52,644 nt of DNA from Microcaldota archaeon (GCA_026396415.1 JAPLWX010000020.1:1-52644); one strand, 5' to 3'. Numbered from the stretch's first letter, positions 1-10,109 are shown. Notes: a model not told the origin generated them from the letters alone. Translations and numbers: made by a program.

Positions 1-124
1 GCGCAAAAAAGATGCCCTTTTTTCTCGCAATATTGCTTGAGATAGCGGTAAGCCTTTTTGTCTGTTTTTACGACGTTCTTGAATTCTCTGATGTTCACGG
101 AACCACCCATTCAATAGGTGGCTT

Positions 125-1381
125 TTGTTTTATAATTACCATTTCCTTTTGCACCCTCCGCGCCAGCCAAAGCGCGAGATTGCGGAGTATGTGAGGAAAA
201 ACGGCATTCTCGTGCCCGACATCTACGATTCTTTCAGGGATGCGCGAAAGGCCGAATCGAGCGGAAGGAAAGTCAGGGCAAGGAGCGAGCATCCGCAGGA
301 TTACAACGGAGTTTCAGGCATGCTCGAAAGCCCGTTATTGTCGAACCCCTCGATAACAGACGAGAAAAGCCTAAAGCTGCTTATCAAAGAAGGTGATTTC
401 ATGAAGAATAAAGGCTTCATGCTGCACATCGGGCACATCCATATGACAATGGAGCGCGGAAGAATTCTTGACAGACTTTTGTACAATCTTAAGGAAGACG
501 CCATCATGTACATTGAGCGAAAGAAAAAAGAAAAGAGAGATTTGATGCGGGAACCCGGCAACAGCAGCCACAATGCCGGCAGGTATTGCGAGCTTCTAGG
601 GGTTGATGAAAGAAAATTCTGGAAAAAGGCGTCATTTTCCTATTGGGAGGAGATTGACGGGAACAATCTTACAATAGTTGCTGATTCCTGCATCAAGGGA
701 CGGTACCATATACTCGTCCACAATCCAATAACCTATGCCATCCTGGAAAACGGCAAAGTAGCTTACTTAAGCCACAGTGCCCCTGATGATGTGATGCAAT
801 GCATCGTGGGTTCCCCTGATTTTTACGAAAAAGTGCGCAGCCTGCCAATGTTCTCCGCCATTAATTGCCCTGTTATCGAGGCAGAACACCTAAGCGGCAA
901 CCATTATTTCCTCCAGTACCTTCTCGGGCGCGATTTCGATCCTGTGGATTTTGCCCTGGACCGGCCCCCTGGCAAGAACGAGATTGCCGCCCTGTACTGC
1001 CGCGGAAGCACACTCGCAGGGCATCCGGACGGGGAAATCATTTCAGTGAAGAGATTATACAGCATGACCAAACAGATTCCGCACGATGGCGAATCCTGCA
1101 TGCATTCGGAAGGGATCTCCATGATGCTTTCAGAGCTTGCTTTGCGCAGGCAGAATGTCAATTTTATGCTTGCAGATTCAATCTTTAAGCAATCCGACAG
1201 GGAGACGGCGATTAAGTCATTTTTTTACAGATCCATCAGCCATACAGGCGTATCAAGGCTTTTCAAGCCAAAAATCTCTTTGCTTATGTTTGCCAGTGAC
1301 TTTGATAAGCGCGATAACAAAGAAGAATTTCAGGCAAAAGTGATTGCGGATGGGCGGAAGGCATACGTGGAGCTGCTCTAG
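125..1381 (+). CDS. hypothetical protein, 418 aa
   Basis: Long ORF with no competing ORF of similar quality; no family recognised. Its TAG stop overlaps the stop of the uvrA 3' stub on the other strand (CTAG). Confidence 0.6.
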   Translation: MFYNYHFLLHPPRQPKREIAEYVRKNGILVPDIYDSFRDARKAESSGRKVRARSEHPQDYNGVSGMLESPLLSNPSITDEKSLKLLIKEGDFMKNKGFMLHIGHIHMTMERGRILDRLLYNLKEDAIMYIERKKKEKRDLMREPGNSSHNAGRYCELLGVDERKFWKKASFSYWEEIDGNNLTIVADSCIKGRYHILVHNPITYAILENGKVAYLSHSAPDDVMQCIVGSPDFYEKVRSLPMFSAINCPVIEAEHLSGNHYFLQYLLGRDFDPVDFALDRPPGKNEIAALYCRGSTLAGHPDGEIISVKRLYSMTKQIPHDGESCMHSEGISMMLSELALRRQNVNFMLADSIFKQSDRETAIKSFFYRSISHTGVSRLFKPKISLLMFASDFDKRDNKEEFQAKVIADGRKAYVELL

Positions 1382-1431
1382 AGCACCTTCTTGAGATACT
1401 CGCCATAGTGGCTGTTCTTGCTGCGCATGAT
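1378..1431 (-). pseudogene. remnant of a uvrA 3' end ([17 protein letters not shown])
   Basis: The last 9 codons incl. stop are nucleotide-identical to the uvrA end at 3079-3105; upstream residues (IMRSKNSHY) align with IARNKASYT of the intact UvrA. Confidence 0.75.
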
Positions 1432-1443
1432 AAAATGCGCAGG

Positions 1444-1701
1444 CTAGCGCCGATAGACCTTGCCGCGATTCTCAAACCGCAGCATGAACACTTCTTCGCC
1501 AACAACTTTGTAAGTAAGCCTGAAATTCAGGATTCGCAGGCGATAAACATCCGAATCGCCCTTGAGCGGCTTGAACCTGCGGGGGTTCACCTCTATTTTG
1601 TCATAAAGCCGCTTGAGATGGATTCGGATTGAGTTATCAAGTGCCTTGACATCCTTTTCGAAATATTCGGTGAAGACAAGGCGGAAAGCCATTCTAGTCA
1701 A
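1444..1701 (-). CDS. RelE/ParE-family toxin-like protein
   Basis: Size and pattern FTEYFEKDVKALDNSIRIHLKRLYDKIEVNPRRFKPLKGDSDVYRLRILNFRLTYKVVGEEVFMLRFENRGKVYRR; overlaps the upstream antitoxin-like ORF. Confidence 0.75.
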   Translation of the reverse strand: MTRMAFRLVFTEYFEKDVKALDNSIRIHLKRLYDKIEVNPRRFKPLKGDSDVYRLRILNFRLTYKVVGEEVFMLRFENRGKVYRR

Positions 1702-1966
1702 GCCCCATGCGCTTCTCGAATTCCTTCTTTGAGTAGGTCTTTATCCTGCCTGCCTTGATTTCTTTTTCTATCTTTGCCACTTCCCGGAGGATTTCGCGCT
1801 CGTCATCCTCTTCCTTGCCAAGCGATTTCCGCCCCAGTTCATACTTGTCGGCAAGCTCCAGCAGCCCGGCGCGAAGCGCCTCTGTCTTTGTCTGCACTAT
1901 CCCCCTGCGTATCGCCTCGTCCACGATGTCTGAAAGATATCCCTGGAAATTCACGGTCATGTGCAT
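1694..1966 (-). CDS. antitoxin-like protein paired with the RelE-like toxin
   Basis: Small charged ORF with RHH-like N-terminus (VNFQGYLSDIVDEAIRRGIVQTKTEALRAGLLELADK), overlapping the toxin start. Confidence 0.7.
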   Translation of the reverse strand: MHMTVNFQGYLSDIVDEAIRRGIVQTKTEALRAGLLELADKYELGRKSLGKEEDDEREILREVAKIEKEIKAGRIKTYSKKEFEKRMGLD

Positions 1967-2032
1967 TTGCTCACCATATTACGTATTATATATAAGATTT
2001 ATAATCATTTGTATATAAATTCGAGAAAAACA

Positions 2033-2107
2033 GAGCGCGACGAGGCGCACAGGTTCGGCATTTCGTATCACCGCCTTCTTAGAAAGAAGAAGTTCAAGCC
2101 GGAATAA
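2033..2107 (+). pseudogene. remnant of a uvrC 3' end (ERDEAHRFGISYHRLLRKKKFKPE*)
   Basis: RDEAHRF-I-YHR is a diagnostic UvrC motif; only 24 codons plus a stop are present, with no start or other UvrC sequence. Confidence 0.7.
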
Positions 2108-2960
2108 TGCGAGGCATTTCTTCAATCCTCTGTGCGGCACCTGATTCCTGGCACTCATCCGCCTTTTTCTGCGCGGCATCGGAGTTTTTTCGTGCTATCT
2201 TTGCCCTTTCCTTCCCAATTCCTGCGATCACACGCCTGCGCTCGGTCCTCGTCTGGTTAAGCTCGAATATCACCGAACCGGCAATACCATCCAGGACAAA
2301 ATCAATATCGCTATAAGACACAGTCCGCTTGGTTGCCTGGAATTCCGCGTCAGGCAGGCAAAGCACATTCATATTGCCAACCATGTCATATTCTTTGACC
2401 TGCTTTTTGTATAGCGTAGCCGCCTCGGCATACTTGCCTTTGTGCATGAGCTTCGTTGCATCCGCGCTGTACATGTCGGGGATAAGCCTGCATCTCACTT
2501 TAGACTGTTCTATGACGCCTGCAACCGTGCACTTATAGCCGTATGTATCTATGTATTCTGCATATTCTTTCGAACCGCGGCGCATGCCGTCAGGTGTAAT
2601 CAGGAGAATCCCCTTGCGGTCGCACTTGATGCCCCCAATTTCCACGTTGAAATACGGCTCATACTGGGACATGAGATCCTCAATATACGTCCTATACGCT
2701 GTTATCGCCTCTTCGCGCCTGCCAAGCTTAGCAAGGGTATCGCCCAGCTCCCTGTAATTCGATGTCTTGGTAAAAGTCCAGATGCCGCTCTCTTTCTCTT
2801 GCTCTATCATGGTTTTGAGCTTTTCGACCTGGCGCTCCCATTTTTTGATCCGGTAACCCTGGTATGCAAGTCCAGGGCGCAAAAGTTTTGCAAAGAATTT
2901 GAACTTGGTGCCATTGGGCGGGGTGTGCGTGGACGTCTGTTGAATTGTTTTGGTCAACAT
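2094..2960 (-). CDS. hypothetical protein with TPR-like segment
   Basis: 288 aa ORF; segment YRELGDTLAKLGRREEAITAYRTYIEDL resembles a TPR. Confidence 0.5.
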   Translation of the reverse strand: MLTKTIQQTSTHTPPNGTKFKFFAKLLRPGLAYQGYRIKKWERQVEKLKTMIEQEKESGIWTFTKTSNYRELGDTLAKLGRREEAITAYRTYIEDLMSQYEPYFNVEIGGIKCDRKGILLITPDGMRRGSKEYAEYIDTYGYKCTVAGVIEQSKVRCRLIPDMYSADATKLMHKGKYAEAATLYKKQVKEYDMVGNMNVLCLPDAEFQATKRTVSYSDIDFVLDGIAGSVIFELNQTRTERRRVIAGIGKERAKIARKNSDAAQKKADECQESGAAQRIEEMPRIIPA

Positions 2961-3078
2961 GTTATTGTATATAATACGACCATTTTATAAAGTTTGATGG
3001 CAGCCGAAGCAGCCGGCTCACTGGACTTTTTTTTATTGGAGTAGATCCCACTTTGTTCACTATACTGCTGAAAAAAAT

Positions 3079-5904
3079 CTAGAGCACCTTCTTGAGATAC
3101 TCGCCCGTGTAGCTTGCCTTGTTCCTCGCGATTTCCTCGGGCGTGCCCTGCGCGACGATTTCGCCGCCCTCGTCCCCGCCTTCGGGCCCCAGGTCGATAA
3201 CATAGTCCGCGGTCTTTATCACGTCCAGGTTGTGCTCAATCACGATTATGGTGTTGCCCCTGTCCGCAAGCCGCTGCAGCACCGCAAGGAGCTTGGAAAC
3301 GTCGGCGAAGTGCAGCCCCGTGGTGGGCTCGTCAAGTATGTAGAGCATGGAGCCGTTCTCTCGGCGCGTGAGCTCTGCGGCGAGCTTTATCCGCTGCGCC
3401 TCGCCGCCCGAAAGCGTGGTGGCGGGCTGGCCAAGGGAGATGTAGCCAAGCCCCACGTCGCTCATTGTCTCAAGCTTGCTTTTCACAGCAGGGATGTTTT
3501 GGAAGAACTGCAGCGCGTCCTCCACGCTCATGGAGAGCACGTCGTGGATGTTCTTTCCCTTGTATTTTATCTGGAGCGTTTCGGAGTCATAGCGCTTGCC
3601 GTTGCATTCTTCGCAGGTGACATAGACATCGGCAAGGAAGGCCATCTCAATCCTTTTCACGCCGTCGCCCTCGCATGCCTGGCACCTGCCTTTCTGCACG
3701 TTGAATGAGAATTGCCCTGGCTCATAGCCGCGCGCGCGGGCCTCGGGCACGCCTGCGAACAGCTCGCGGATGGGCGTGAAAGCACCTATATATGTGGCAG
3801 GGTTGGAGCGCGGCGTCCTGCCAATGGGCGACTGGTCCACGGAAATCACGTCAGTAAGCGCGCCTGCGCCGTCAATCCTGTCGAACTTGCCAGGCTCCTC
3901 CTTGGACTGGTGGAAATATTTGCGCAGGGCAAGGTAGAGAGTCTCATTTATCAGCGTGCTCTTGCCTGAGCCTGACACGCCCGTGATGCAGATGAAGCAG
4001 CCTATGGGGAATTTCACGTCGATTTTCTTCAGGTTGTTCTCGCGCGCGCCCTTGAGGGTGAACCAGCGGGAAGGCTGGCGCCTTATCTTGGGCACGGGAA
4101 TTTTCAGCTCGCGGCGCAGGTACGCCCCTGTGAGCGAGTCGCGCGTCTTTTCCACTTCTTCAGGCGTGCCTATTGCCATTATCCTGCCGCCGTGCACTCC
4201 TGCGCCGGGGCCGAGGTCTATCATGAAATCAGCGCTCCGCATAGTTTCCTCGTCGTGCTCCACCACCACCATGGTGTTGCCAAGGTCGCGCAGTGTTTTC
4301 AGAGTAGAAATAAGCTTGTCATTGTCGCGCTGGTGGAGCCCAATGGACGGCTCGTCAAGCACGTAGAGCACGCCCATCAAGTTTGCGCCAATCTGCGTGG
4401 CTAGGCGAATCCGTTGTGCCTCCCCTCCAGACAAGGTGCCTGTCACGCGCGAAAGCGAAAGGTAGCCCACGCCCACGTTGAGGAGGAAGTCCAGCCTTGC
4501 CTGTATTTCGCGAAGCACCGGGCGCGCGATTGTCTCTTCCGTCTTGGTGAGCTTGAGAGAACTGAAAAAGCCATAGGCGGATTCCACCGAAAGGTCGGTC
4601 ACTTCGATGATGTCTTTATTGTTTACTTTTACCGCCAGCACCTCGGGCTTGAGGCGCCTGCCCTTGCAGGACGGGCAGTTAAGCTCGCGCATGTACTTTT
4701 CCATCTCCATGCGCCGTCCTTCGGAGTGCGTCTGCTTGTAAAGCCTGTCCAGGTTGTTGAGCACGCCCTCGAATTTCGTCCAGCCCTGATAGGACGAATC
4801 ACCGCTCTTGGACTCGAGCTTGTACTGCAGCTTCTCGTCGCATCCATGCAGCACTGCGTCGCGAGCGGCAGGGGTGAGCGCATTGAACTGCGTGTCAAGC
4901 GAGAAATCGAATTTCTTTCCAAGCGCCTCCAGAAGGTGCGCGTAATAGCCGCCCATTATGCTGTTGCGCCAGGGAAGTATGGCGCCCTCGCGCAATGTCT
5001 TCTGCTTGTCAGGCACCACCAAGTCGACGTCGAACACGATTTTCACGCCCATGCCCTTGCACTCCTCGCATGCGCCATAGGGGGAATTGAAGGAAAACAT
5101 GCGCGGCTGCATCTCGCCAAGCGAAATGCCGCAGTCAGGGCAGGAGTTCTTTTGCGAGAATAACAGTTCCTTTCCCTTCTCAATGGCGACAATGACAAGC
5201 CCGTCGCTGCTTTCGCGCAGCCCCACCTTGAGCGCTTCAAGCAGGCGCTGCCTGTTCTGGTTGGTGGCTGTGAACCTGTCCACCACCACCTCGATGGTGT
5301 GGCGCTTTGCCTTGTCGAGCTTGGGGACGTAGCTTTCAAGCTCCATTATGCTTCCGTTCACGCGCGCGCGAGAGTAGCCCTTTTGCCTGAATTCGTCGAA
5401 CAGCTTCTCGTATGTGCCTTTCTTTCCGCGCACAATGGGAGATATTATCTGGACGTTCTTCCCCTCTGCCCCGCCCTGCGAAAGCACTGCGTTTGCAATC
5501 TGCTCGGTGGTTTGCGAAGTAATAGGTTTGCCGCACTTGGGGCAGTGGGGGATGCCTATGCGCGCGTAGAGCAGCCTTAGGTAGTCGAATATTTCCGTGG
5601 TGGTGCCCACTGTGGAGCGGGGGTTTCTGGTGGTGGTTTTCTGCTCAATGGAGATGGCGGGCGAAAGCCCCTCGATGGAGTCCACATCGGGCTTGTTCAT
5701 CACCCCAAGGAACTGGCGCGCGTATGCTGAGAGCGACTCCACGTACCTGCGCTGGCCTTCGGCATAGAGCGTATCAAACGCAAGCGTGGACTTGCCCGAG
5801 CCTGAAAGCCCGGTTATCACTGTGAGCGAGTTGCGCGGAATCTCGAGCGTGAGGTTCTTCAGGTTGTGCTCTCTGGCGCCCTTAATTATAATCTTGTCTT
5901 GCAT
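3079..5904 (-). CDS. uvrA: excinuclease ABC subunit A
   Basis: [18 protein letters not shown], Walker [49 protein letters not shown], zinc motifs. Start set at the conserved MQDKI. Confidence 0.97.
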   Translation of the reverse strand: MQDKIIIKGAREHNLKNLTLEIPRNSLTVITGLSGSGKSTLAFDTLYAEGQRRYVESLSAYARQFLGVMNKPDVDSIEGLSPAISIEQKTTTRNPRSTVGTTTEIFDYLRLLYARIGIPHCPKCGKPITSQTTEQIANAVLSQGGAEGKNVQIISPIVRGKKGTYEKLFDEFRQKGYSRARVNGSIMELESYVPKLDKAKRHTIEVVVDRFTATNQNRQRLLEALKVGLRESSDGLVIVAIEKGKELLFSQKNSCPDCGISLGEMQPRMFSFNSPYGACEECKGMGVKIVFDVDLVVPDKQKTLREGAILPWRNSIMGGYYAHLLEALGKKFDFSLDTQFNALTPAARDAVLHGCDEKLQYKLESKSGDSSYQGWTKFEGVLNNLDRLYKQTHSEGRRMEMEKYMRELNCPSCKGRRLKPEVLAVKVNNKDIIEVTDLSVESAYGFFSSLKLTKTEETIARPVLREIQARLDFLLNVGVGYLSLSRVTGTLSGGEAQRIRLATQIGANLMGVLYVLDEPSIGLHQRDNDKLISTLKTLRDLGNTMVVVEHDEETMRSADFMIDLGPGAGVHGGRIMAIGTPEEVEKTRDSLTGAYLRRELKIPVPKIRRQPSRWFTLKGARENNLKKIDVKFPIGCFICITGVSGSGKSTLINETLYLALRKYFHQSKEEPGKFDRIDGAGALTDVISVDQSPIGRTPRSNPATYIGAFTPIRELFAGVPEARARGYEPGQFSFNVQKGRCQACEGDGVKRIEMAFLADVYVTCEECNGKRYDSETLQIKYKGKNIHDVLSMSVEDALQFFQNIPAVKSKLETMSDVGLGYISLGQPATTLSGGEAQRIKLAAELTRRENGSMLYILDEPTTGLHFADVSKLLAVLQRLADRGNTIIVIEHNLDVIKTADYVIDLGPEGGDEGGEIVAQGTPEEIARNKASYTGEYLKKVL

Positions 5905-5905
5905 A

Positions 5906-5992
5906 TTATGCCCCTTGCTGTTCGGGCGCCATCTCGCCAAATCTTGATAGATTTAGCGACCGCGCGCCCTTGATTATGATTTTGTCCTGCAT
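5906..5992 (-). pseudogene. remnant of a uvrA 5' end ([18 protein letters not shown]...)
   Basis: 29 nt at 5964-5992 match 5876-5904 at 25 of 29 positions; all four differences are synonymous third positions. Confidence 0.7.
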
Positions 5993-6157
5993 ATCTCCAC
6001 ATCTAAGCGCGATAAATTTTGCCGACGGACTGCCCGGGCGCGTATTTATGGCTAAGGAAGCTTTAAATGGCTGGCTACAGCTATTTGCCAGTGGTTTGCG
6101 GGGAAATTTAGGCAGGGCCAGCAAGGAAATTCATAGGTTGATGGTGATTCCACGGAC

Positions 6158-7300
6158 TTGGTGCTTTGTAATCCTTTTCTTGACCAACATGGCGGGGCAG
6201 AGCGGGCCATTTTGGAGATCGCCAAGAGGTATTCCTGCCCCATTTATGCAATCGACTATAAGCCCGACCAGACTTTCCCAGAATTTTCGGAATTCGACAT
6301 CCGCAAAATCCCTGCCAATGCCATCGAATATCCTCCTGCAGCATTGGCTTCGCTTGACAGGGACGTTCGGCTTCAGTGGGCGGTAAGGGCGGGATTCAGG
6401 ATACTGCCCTTCAAGATAAAGATGGACTACGACGTAATAAGCGCGCACCTGAACCCAAGCGCCTGGATCAGAAACAGGAATGAGCGCGTTTGCTGGTACT
6501 GCCATGGGCCTACTCCTTCTTTCAGCCTCTACCCGTTGATGTGGCAGGAAAGGAATCTCCTCGAGAAAGCGCTGCTGTTTTCCGCCCAGCATGCATTCCG
6601 CGCAATTGATTTGCCATTGATGTCAAAGATCGAAAAAATTGTCACTTGCTCATCCTGGACATCTGAAAAGATTTCGCATGCCCTTGGCAGGGAGGATGCC
6701 TCAGTCGTGCATCCTGCAATCGACCCTCGCCATTTCAGCTGCATTGATTTCAAGAAAACATTCATCCACATATCCCGCATAGCGCCGGAAAAGCAGATGG
6801 AGTTGACAATAGGGGCTTTCAGGCAATTCAGCAAGAGGCATTGGGGATGGGAGCTGGTGATTGCGGGCTTCCTGTTCCCGAATGCCAGGAATGTGGATTA
6901 CCTTGCCAAGCTTCGCAAGCTTGCTTCCGGCCTGAATGTCAGGTTTGAGATAAACCCAAAAGACGCCAGGATCCGCGAGCTTTACTCGGGCTGCTTTGCC
7001 TTCCTTTTTTCATCCTTTGACGAGGACTGGGGCATCGTCATCCTGGAAGCAATGGCGTCCAGCAAGCCCGTCATTTCCATAAACAGGGGCGGACCCACCA
7101 TATCCGTCGTGCACGGCAAGACGGGCTTTCTGGTGGACAGCGCGGATGAGATGGCGCAAAAGATGCGCTTCCTTGCCGAGCATCCTGACATTTGCGAGGA
7201 GATGGGCAGGGCAGGAAGGAAGAGGGTGGAGCAGAACTACACGTGGAGGATATTCCTGGACAAGATGGAAAAAGTGTTCAAGGAAACCGCGAAGATGTGA
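6158..7300 (+). CDS. GT4-family glycosyltransferase
   Basis: C-terminal pattern YSGCFAFLFSSFDEDWGIVILEAMASSKPVISINRGGPTISVVHGKTGFLV typical of group 1/GT4 enzymes. Confidence 0.85.
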   Translation: MVLCNPFLDQHGGAERAILEIAKRYSCPIYAIDYKPDQTFPEFSEFDIRKIPANAIEYPPAALASLDRDVRLQWAVRAGFRILPFKIKMDYDVISAHLNPSAWIRNRNERVCWYCHGPTPSFSLYPLMWQERNLLEKALLFSAQHAFRAIDLPLMSKIEKIVTCSSWTSEKISHALGREDASVVHPAIDPRHFSCIDFKKTFIHISRIAPEKQMELTIGAFRQFSKRHWGWELVIAGFLFPNARNVDYLAKLRKLASGLNVRFEINPKDARIRELYSGCFAFLFSSFDEDWGIVILEAMASSKPVISINRGGPTISVVHGKTGFLVDSADEMAQKMRFLAEHPDICEEMGRAGRKRVEQNYTWRIFLDKMEKVFKETAKM

Positions 7301-9358
7301 TCACTTTTTCTTTGCCTTTGTTTTCCCTTTTCCGGCGCCGGCGGAATTTTCCTGCCCCTGATTTTCTTCCTTTGCTTGCGCTTTTTTCGGGCTTGTTTTC
7401 CTCTTTTTCGCGCCATCCAGCTTTCCTGAAAGCTCTGCCAGCTGGTCGCGCAACTCAATGGCGCGCTCGAAATCAAGGTCTTCCGCAGCGCGCTGCATCT
7501 CGGCTTCCAGGTTGATGGCAAGCGCGCGAAGTTCGGCATCTGACATGGCGCGCTGCTTGGCATCCTCCTCCTCGTCAGCGCCTGGCGCGAGCTGGGAGGT
7601 GCCCACCTGCTTGTAGATGGTGGTGGGCGTGATGCCGTGCTTGCGGTTGAATTCCTCCTGCACGCCCCTGCGGCGCGTGGTTTCAGCGACCGCAGCCTTG
7701 ATGGCGCCCGTCTCCTTCTCGCAATAGAGTATGACTGTGCCGTTCACATTGCGCGCTGCGCGGCCCATGGTCTGGATAAGGGAAGTTTCATTCCTCAGGA
7801 AGCCTTCCTTGTCAGCGTCAAGTATTGCCACAAGCGAAACTTCAGGTATGTCCAGCCCTTCGCGCAATAAGTTGATGCCCACCAGGCAGTCAAATTCACC
7901 AAGGCGCAATTTGCGGATGATTTCTGTGCGCTGTATGGTCTCCACCTCGGAGTGCAGGTAGCGCACCTTCACGCCCTTTTGCGTGAGGTAGTCGGTGAGG
8001 TCCTCTGCCATGCGCTTGGTGAGCGTGGTGACCAGCGTGCGCTCGTTTTTTGCCGCGCGCGCCTGCACTTCGCGCATGAGATCCTCGATTTGCCCCTCGG
8101 TTTTCCGGATGGAAATCTGCGGGTCAAGAAGCCCGGTGGGGCGCACCAGCTGCTCCACGACCTGATGCGACGTGTTCCGCTCGTATTCATTGGGCGTGGC
8201 AGACACGAACACGACATTTTTCATGTGAGTCTCAAATTCCTCGAACTTGAGCGGCCGGTTGTCATAGGCGCAGGGCAGGCGGAAGCCATAATCTATCAGG
8301 TTTTTCTTGCGCGTGCGGTCGCCGTGGAACATGCCGTGCAGCTGCGGAAGCGTCACGTGCGACTCGTCAATCACGATGAGGGCGTCTTGCGGAAGGAAGT
8401 CCATGAGGGTGTAGGGCGGCTGGCCGGGGGAGCGGCCGTCAAAGTGGCGGGAATAGTTCTCAATGCCCTTGCAGTAGCCAAGCTCCTCGATGAGCTCCAG
8501 GTCGTAGTTGGTGCGCTGCTTGAGGCGGTATGCCTCAAGGTCGGACAACTCGGGAAGCCTCTGCTCAAGCTCAATCCTGATGTTCTTCAGCGCGCGCTCC
8601 TTGGCGCTTTGCGGCACGATGTAGTGCTTTGCGGGAAAGATGCGCACTTCGGGAAGCTCGTCAAGCTTTGAGCAGGAGATTGGCTCGCAGAGGAGTATCT
8701 TTGAGATGGTGTTGCCGTCCAGCATGATGCGGATGATTTCCTGCTGGTAGCCAGGCACTATGTCTATGGTATCGCCTTTCACCCTGAAGATGCCTGGCTT
8801 GAGGTCGATTTCATTGCGCTCGTACTGGATGGCAATGAGCGAGGCAAGCAAGGCTGAGCGCTCCACCGTGGCGCCTTTCCGTATGTCCACGGACATGTCC
8901 AGCCATTCCTTGGGCGAGCCAAGCCCGTAGATGCAGGAAACCGTGGAGACGATTATTGCAGGGCCGGGAGAGAGCAGGAATGTGGTGGACTGCAGCCTGA
9001 GGCGCTCGATTTTCTCGTTTATCTGCGCGTCCTTCTCGATATAGGTGTCTGTCTGGGGGATGTAGCTCTCGGGCTGGTAGTAGTCGTAGTAGGAAACAAA
9101 GTAGCCCACCTTGTTCTTCGGGAAGAACTGGCGGAATTCGGAATAAAGCTGCGCTGCGAGAGTCTTGTTATGGGAAATCACGAGCGCGGTCCTGCCTGTG
9201 CGCGCAACAAGATTTGCAATGGTGAATGTCTTGCCGCTGCCAGTCACGCCCAGGAGCGTCTGGTTGCCCCCTTTCTTCAGCCCCTGCACCAGCGCATCCA
9301 CTGCCTCAGGCTGGTCGCCTGACAGGGAAAACGGCGCCACTAGACGATATTCCATCAT
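7301..9358 (-). CDS. uvrB: excinuclease ABC subunit B
   Basis: LLGVTGSGKTFTIANL, SYYDYYQPESYIPQTDTYIEKDAQINEKIERLR, helicase motifs and C-terminal UVR motif. Confidence 0.97.
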   Translation of the reverse strand: MMEYRLVAPFSLSGDQPEAVDALVQGLKKGGNQTLLGVTGSGKTFTIANLVARTGRTALVISHNKTLAAQLYSEFRQFFPKNKVGYFVSYYDYYQPESYIPQTDTYIEKDAQINEKIERLRLQSTTFLLSPGPAIIVSTVSCIYGLGSPKEWLDMSVDIRKGATVERSALLASLIAIQYERNEIDLKPGIFRVKGDTIDIVPGYQQEIIRIMLDGNTISKILLCEPISCSKLDELPEVRIFPAKHYIVPQSAKERALKNIRIELEQRLPELSDLEAYRLKQRTNYDLELIEELGYCKGIENYSRHFDGRSPGQPPYTLMDFLPQDALIVIDESHVTLPQLHGMFHGDRTRKKNLIDYGFRLPCAYDNRPLKFEEFETHMKNVVFVSATPNEYERNTSHQVVEQLVRPTGLLDPQISIRKTEGQIEDLMREVQARAAKNERTLVTTLTKRMAEDLTDYLTQKGVKVRYLHSEVETIQRTEIIRKLRLGEFDCLVGINLLREGLDIPEVSLVAILDADKEGFLRNETSLIQTMGRAARNVNGTVILYCEKETGAIKAAVAETTRRRGVQEEFNRKHGITPTTIYKQVGTSQLAPGADEEEDAKQRAMSDAELRALAINLEAEMQRAAEDLDFERAIELRDQLAELSGKLDGAKKRKTSPKKAQAKEENQGQENSAGAGKGKTKAKKK

Positions 9359-9366
9359 GTCAATCC

Positions 9367-9648
9367 CTAAAACATTTTTCCGTATCTTTTTTCATATTCT
9401 TTATGGTCACCCACAAAGAAGACGGTTTTTGTTTTTTTGCCAGCATCCATCAGGTAAAGTGCCCTATACTGCCCAAATTCAAGCACCAATACGTCTGGAT
9501 GTTTTTTCAGGGCACGTGTCGGAGCGCGAACTGCCAAAGCGTCTATTTTTTTCTTTATTTTTTCGGATATCGATTTGTCCATCTTTTTCAGCGATTCGGC
9601 TGCCTTTGCAGAATACAGAATTTCATACTTCCCAGCGCCAGCAGCCAT
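9367..9648 (-). CDS. RelE-family toxin-like protein
   Basis: YEILYSAKAAESLKKMDKSISEKIKKKIDAL...KKHPDVLVLEFGQYRALYLMDAGKKTKTVFFVGDHKEYEKRYGKMF. Confidence 0.75.
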   Translation of the reverse strand: MAAGAGKYEILYSAKAAESLKKMDKSISEKIKKKIDALAVRAPTRALKKHPDVLVLEFGQYRALYLMDAGKKTKTVFFVGDHKEYEKRYGKMF

Positions 9649-9656
9649 TTCATCAC

Positions 9657-9917
9657 TTAGATTTCACTGCTTTTGTACAATCGCGCTTTTCCTGCCTTGA
9701 CCTTCAAGTACTCGGCTTCGGCATCCTTGAACATCATTTCATCGATTACTTCTTCTTTGGTTTTCACCGCGCCGTACTTTGCCGCGAGTTCCACTGCCCC
9801 GACCCGGAAGATGTCTGCCTTGGATTTGAATATTCCTTTCTGCAGAAGGCGTTCAACTGCTTCAGAAACAAAATCGTCGTATTGGAGCATGGTTGACTTC
9901 ATTGGAACCACCTGCAT
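9657..9917 (-). CDS. antitoxin-like protein paired with 9367..9648
   Basis: Small acidic/basic ORF 8 bp upstream of the toxin; start chosen at MQVVPMKSTM because a palindrome sits immediately upstream. Confidence 0.65.
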   Translation of the reverse strand: MQVVPMKSTMLQYDDFVSEAVERLLQKGIFKSKADIFRVGAVELAAKYGAVKTKEEVIDEMMFKDAEAEYLKVKAGKARLYKSSEI

Positions 9918-9919
9918 GG

Positions 9920-9938
9920 ATATACAATGGTTGTATAT
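9920..9938. promoter_or_regulatory. probable TA operator palindrome atatacaa-tgg-ttgtatat
   Basis: Perfect 8-bp arms directly upstream of the antitoxin start, overlapping an AT-rich TATA-like stretch. Confidence 0.55.
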
Positions 9939-9986
9939 ATAATCCTTTTCTTCCATTCTGTTTTTTGCCCCTTGTTTTTATAATTG

Positions 9987-10109
9987 TATTGCATCTCTGC
10001 CGAGTTGCAATAGCCGCCAAATTCTGTCCGCAGAATTTGCCGTCCTATTTACCAGTCGCTTCGCTCTTGGTAAATGGCTAAAAAGCATTGGCATATGCTT
10101 TTTATCCTA
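9987..10109. repeat. intergenic hairpin cluster (array E)
   Basis: Stems tattgca/tgcaata; caaattctg-tccg-cagaatttg; atttacca...tggtaaat; outer tagcc/ggcta; aaaaagcat...atgcttttt. Confidence 0.75.

Noticed and set aside
1694-2110. Palindromic operator for the first TA locus
   Set aside because: Region 1975-2020 is AT-rich with partial symmetry (tataagatttata) but no clear perfect palindrome.
4414-5163. 249-aa plus-strand ORF antisense to uvrA and similar long antisense ORFs (7952-8671, 11178-12341, 23322-24884, 30011-31057, 39022-40251)
   Set aside because: Shadow ORFs in GC-rich coding regions opposite well-recognised genes; composition is Arg/His/Leu-biased and no family is recognised.
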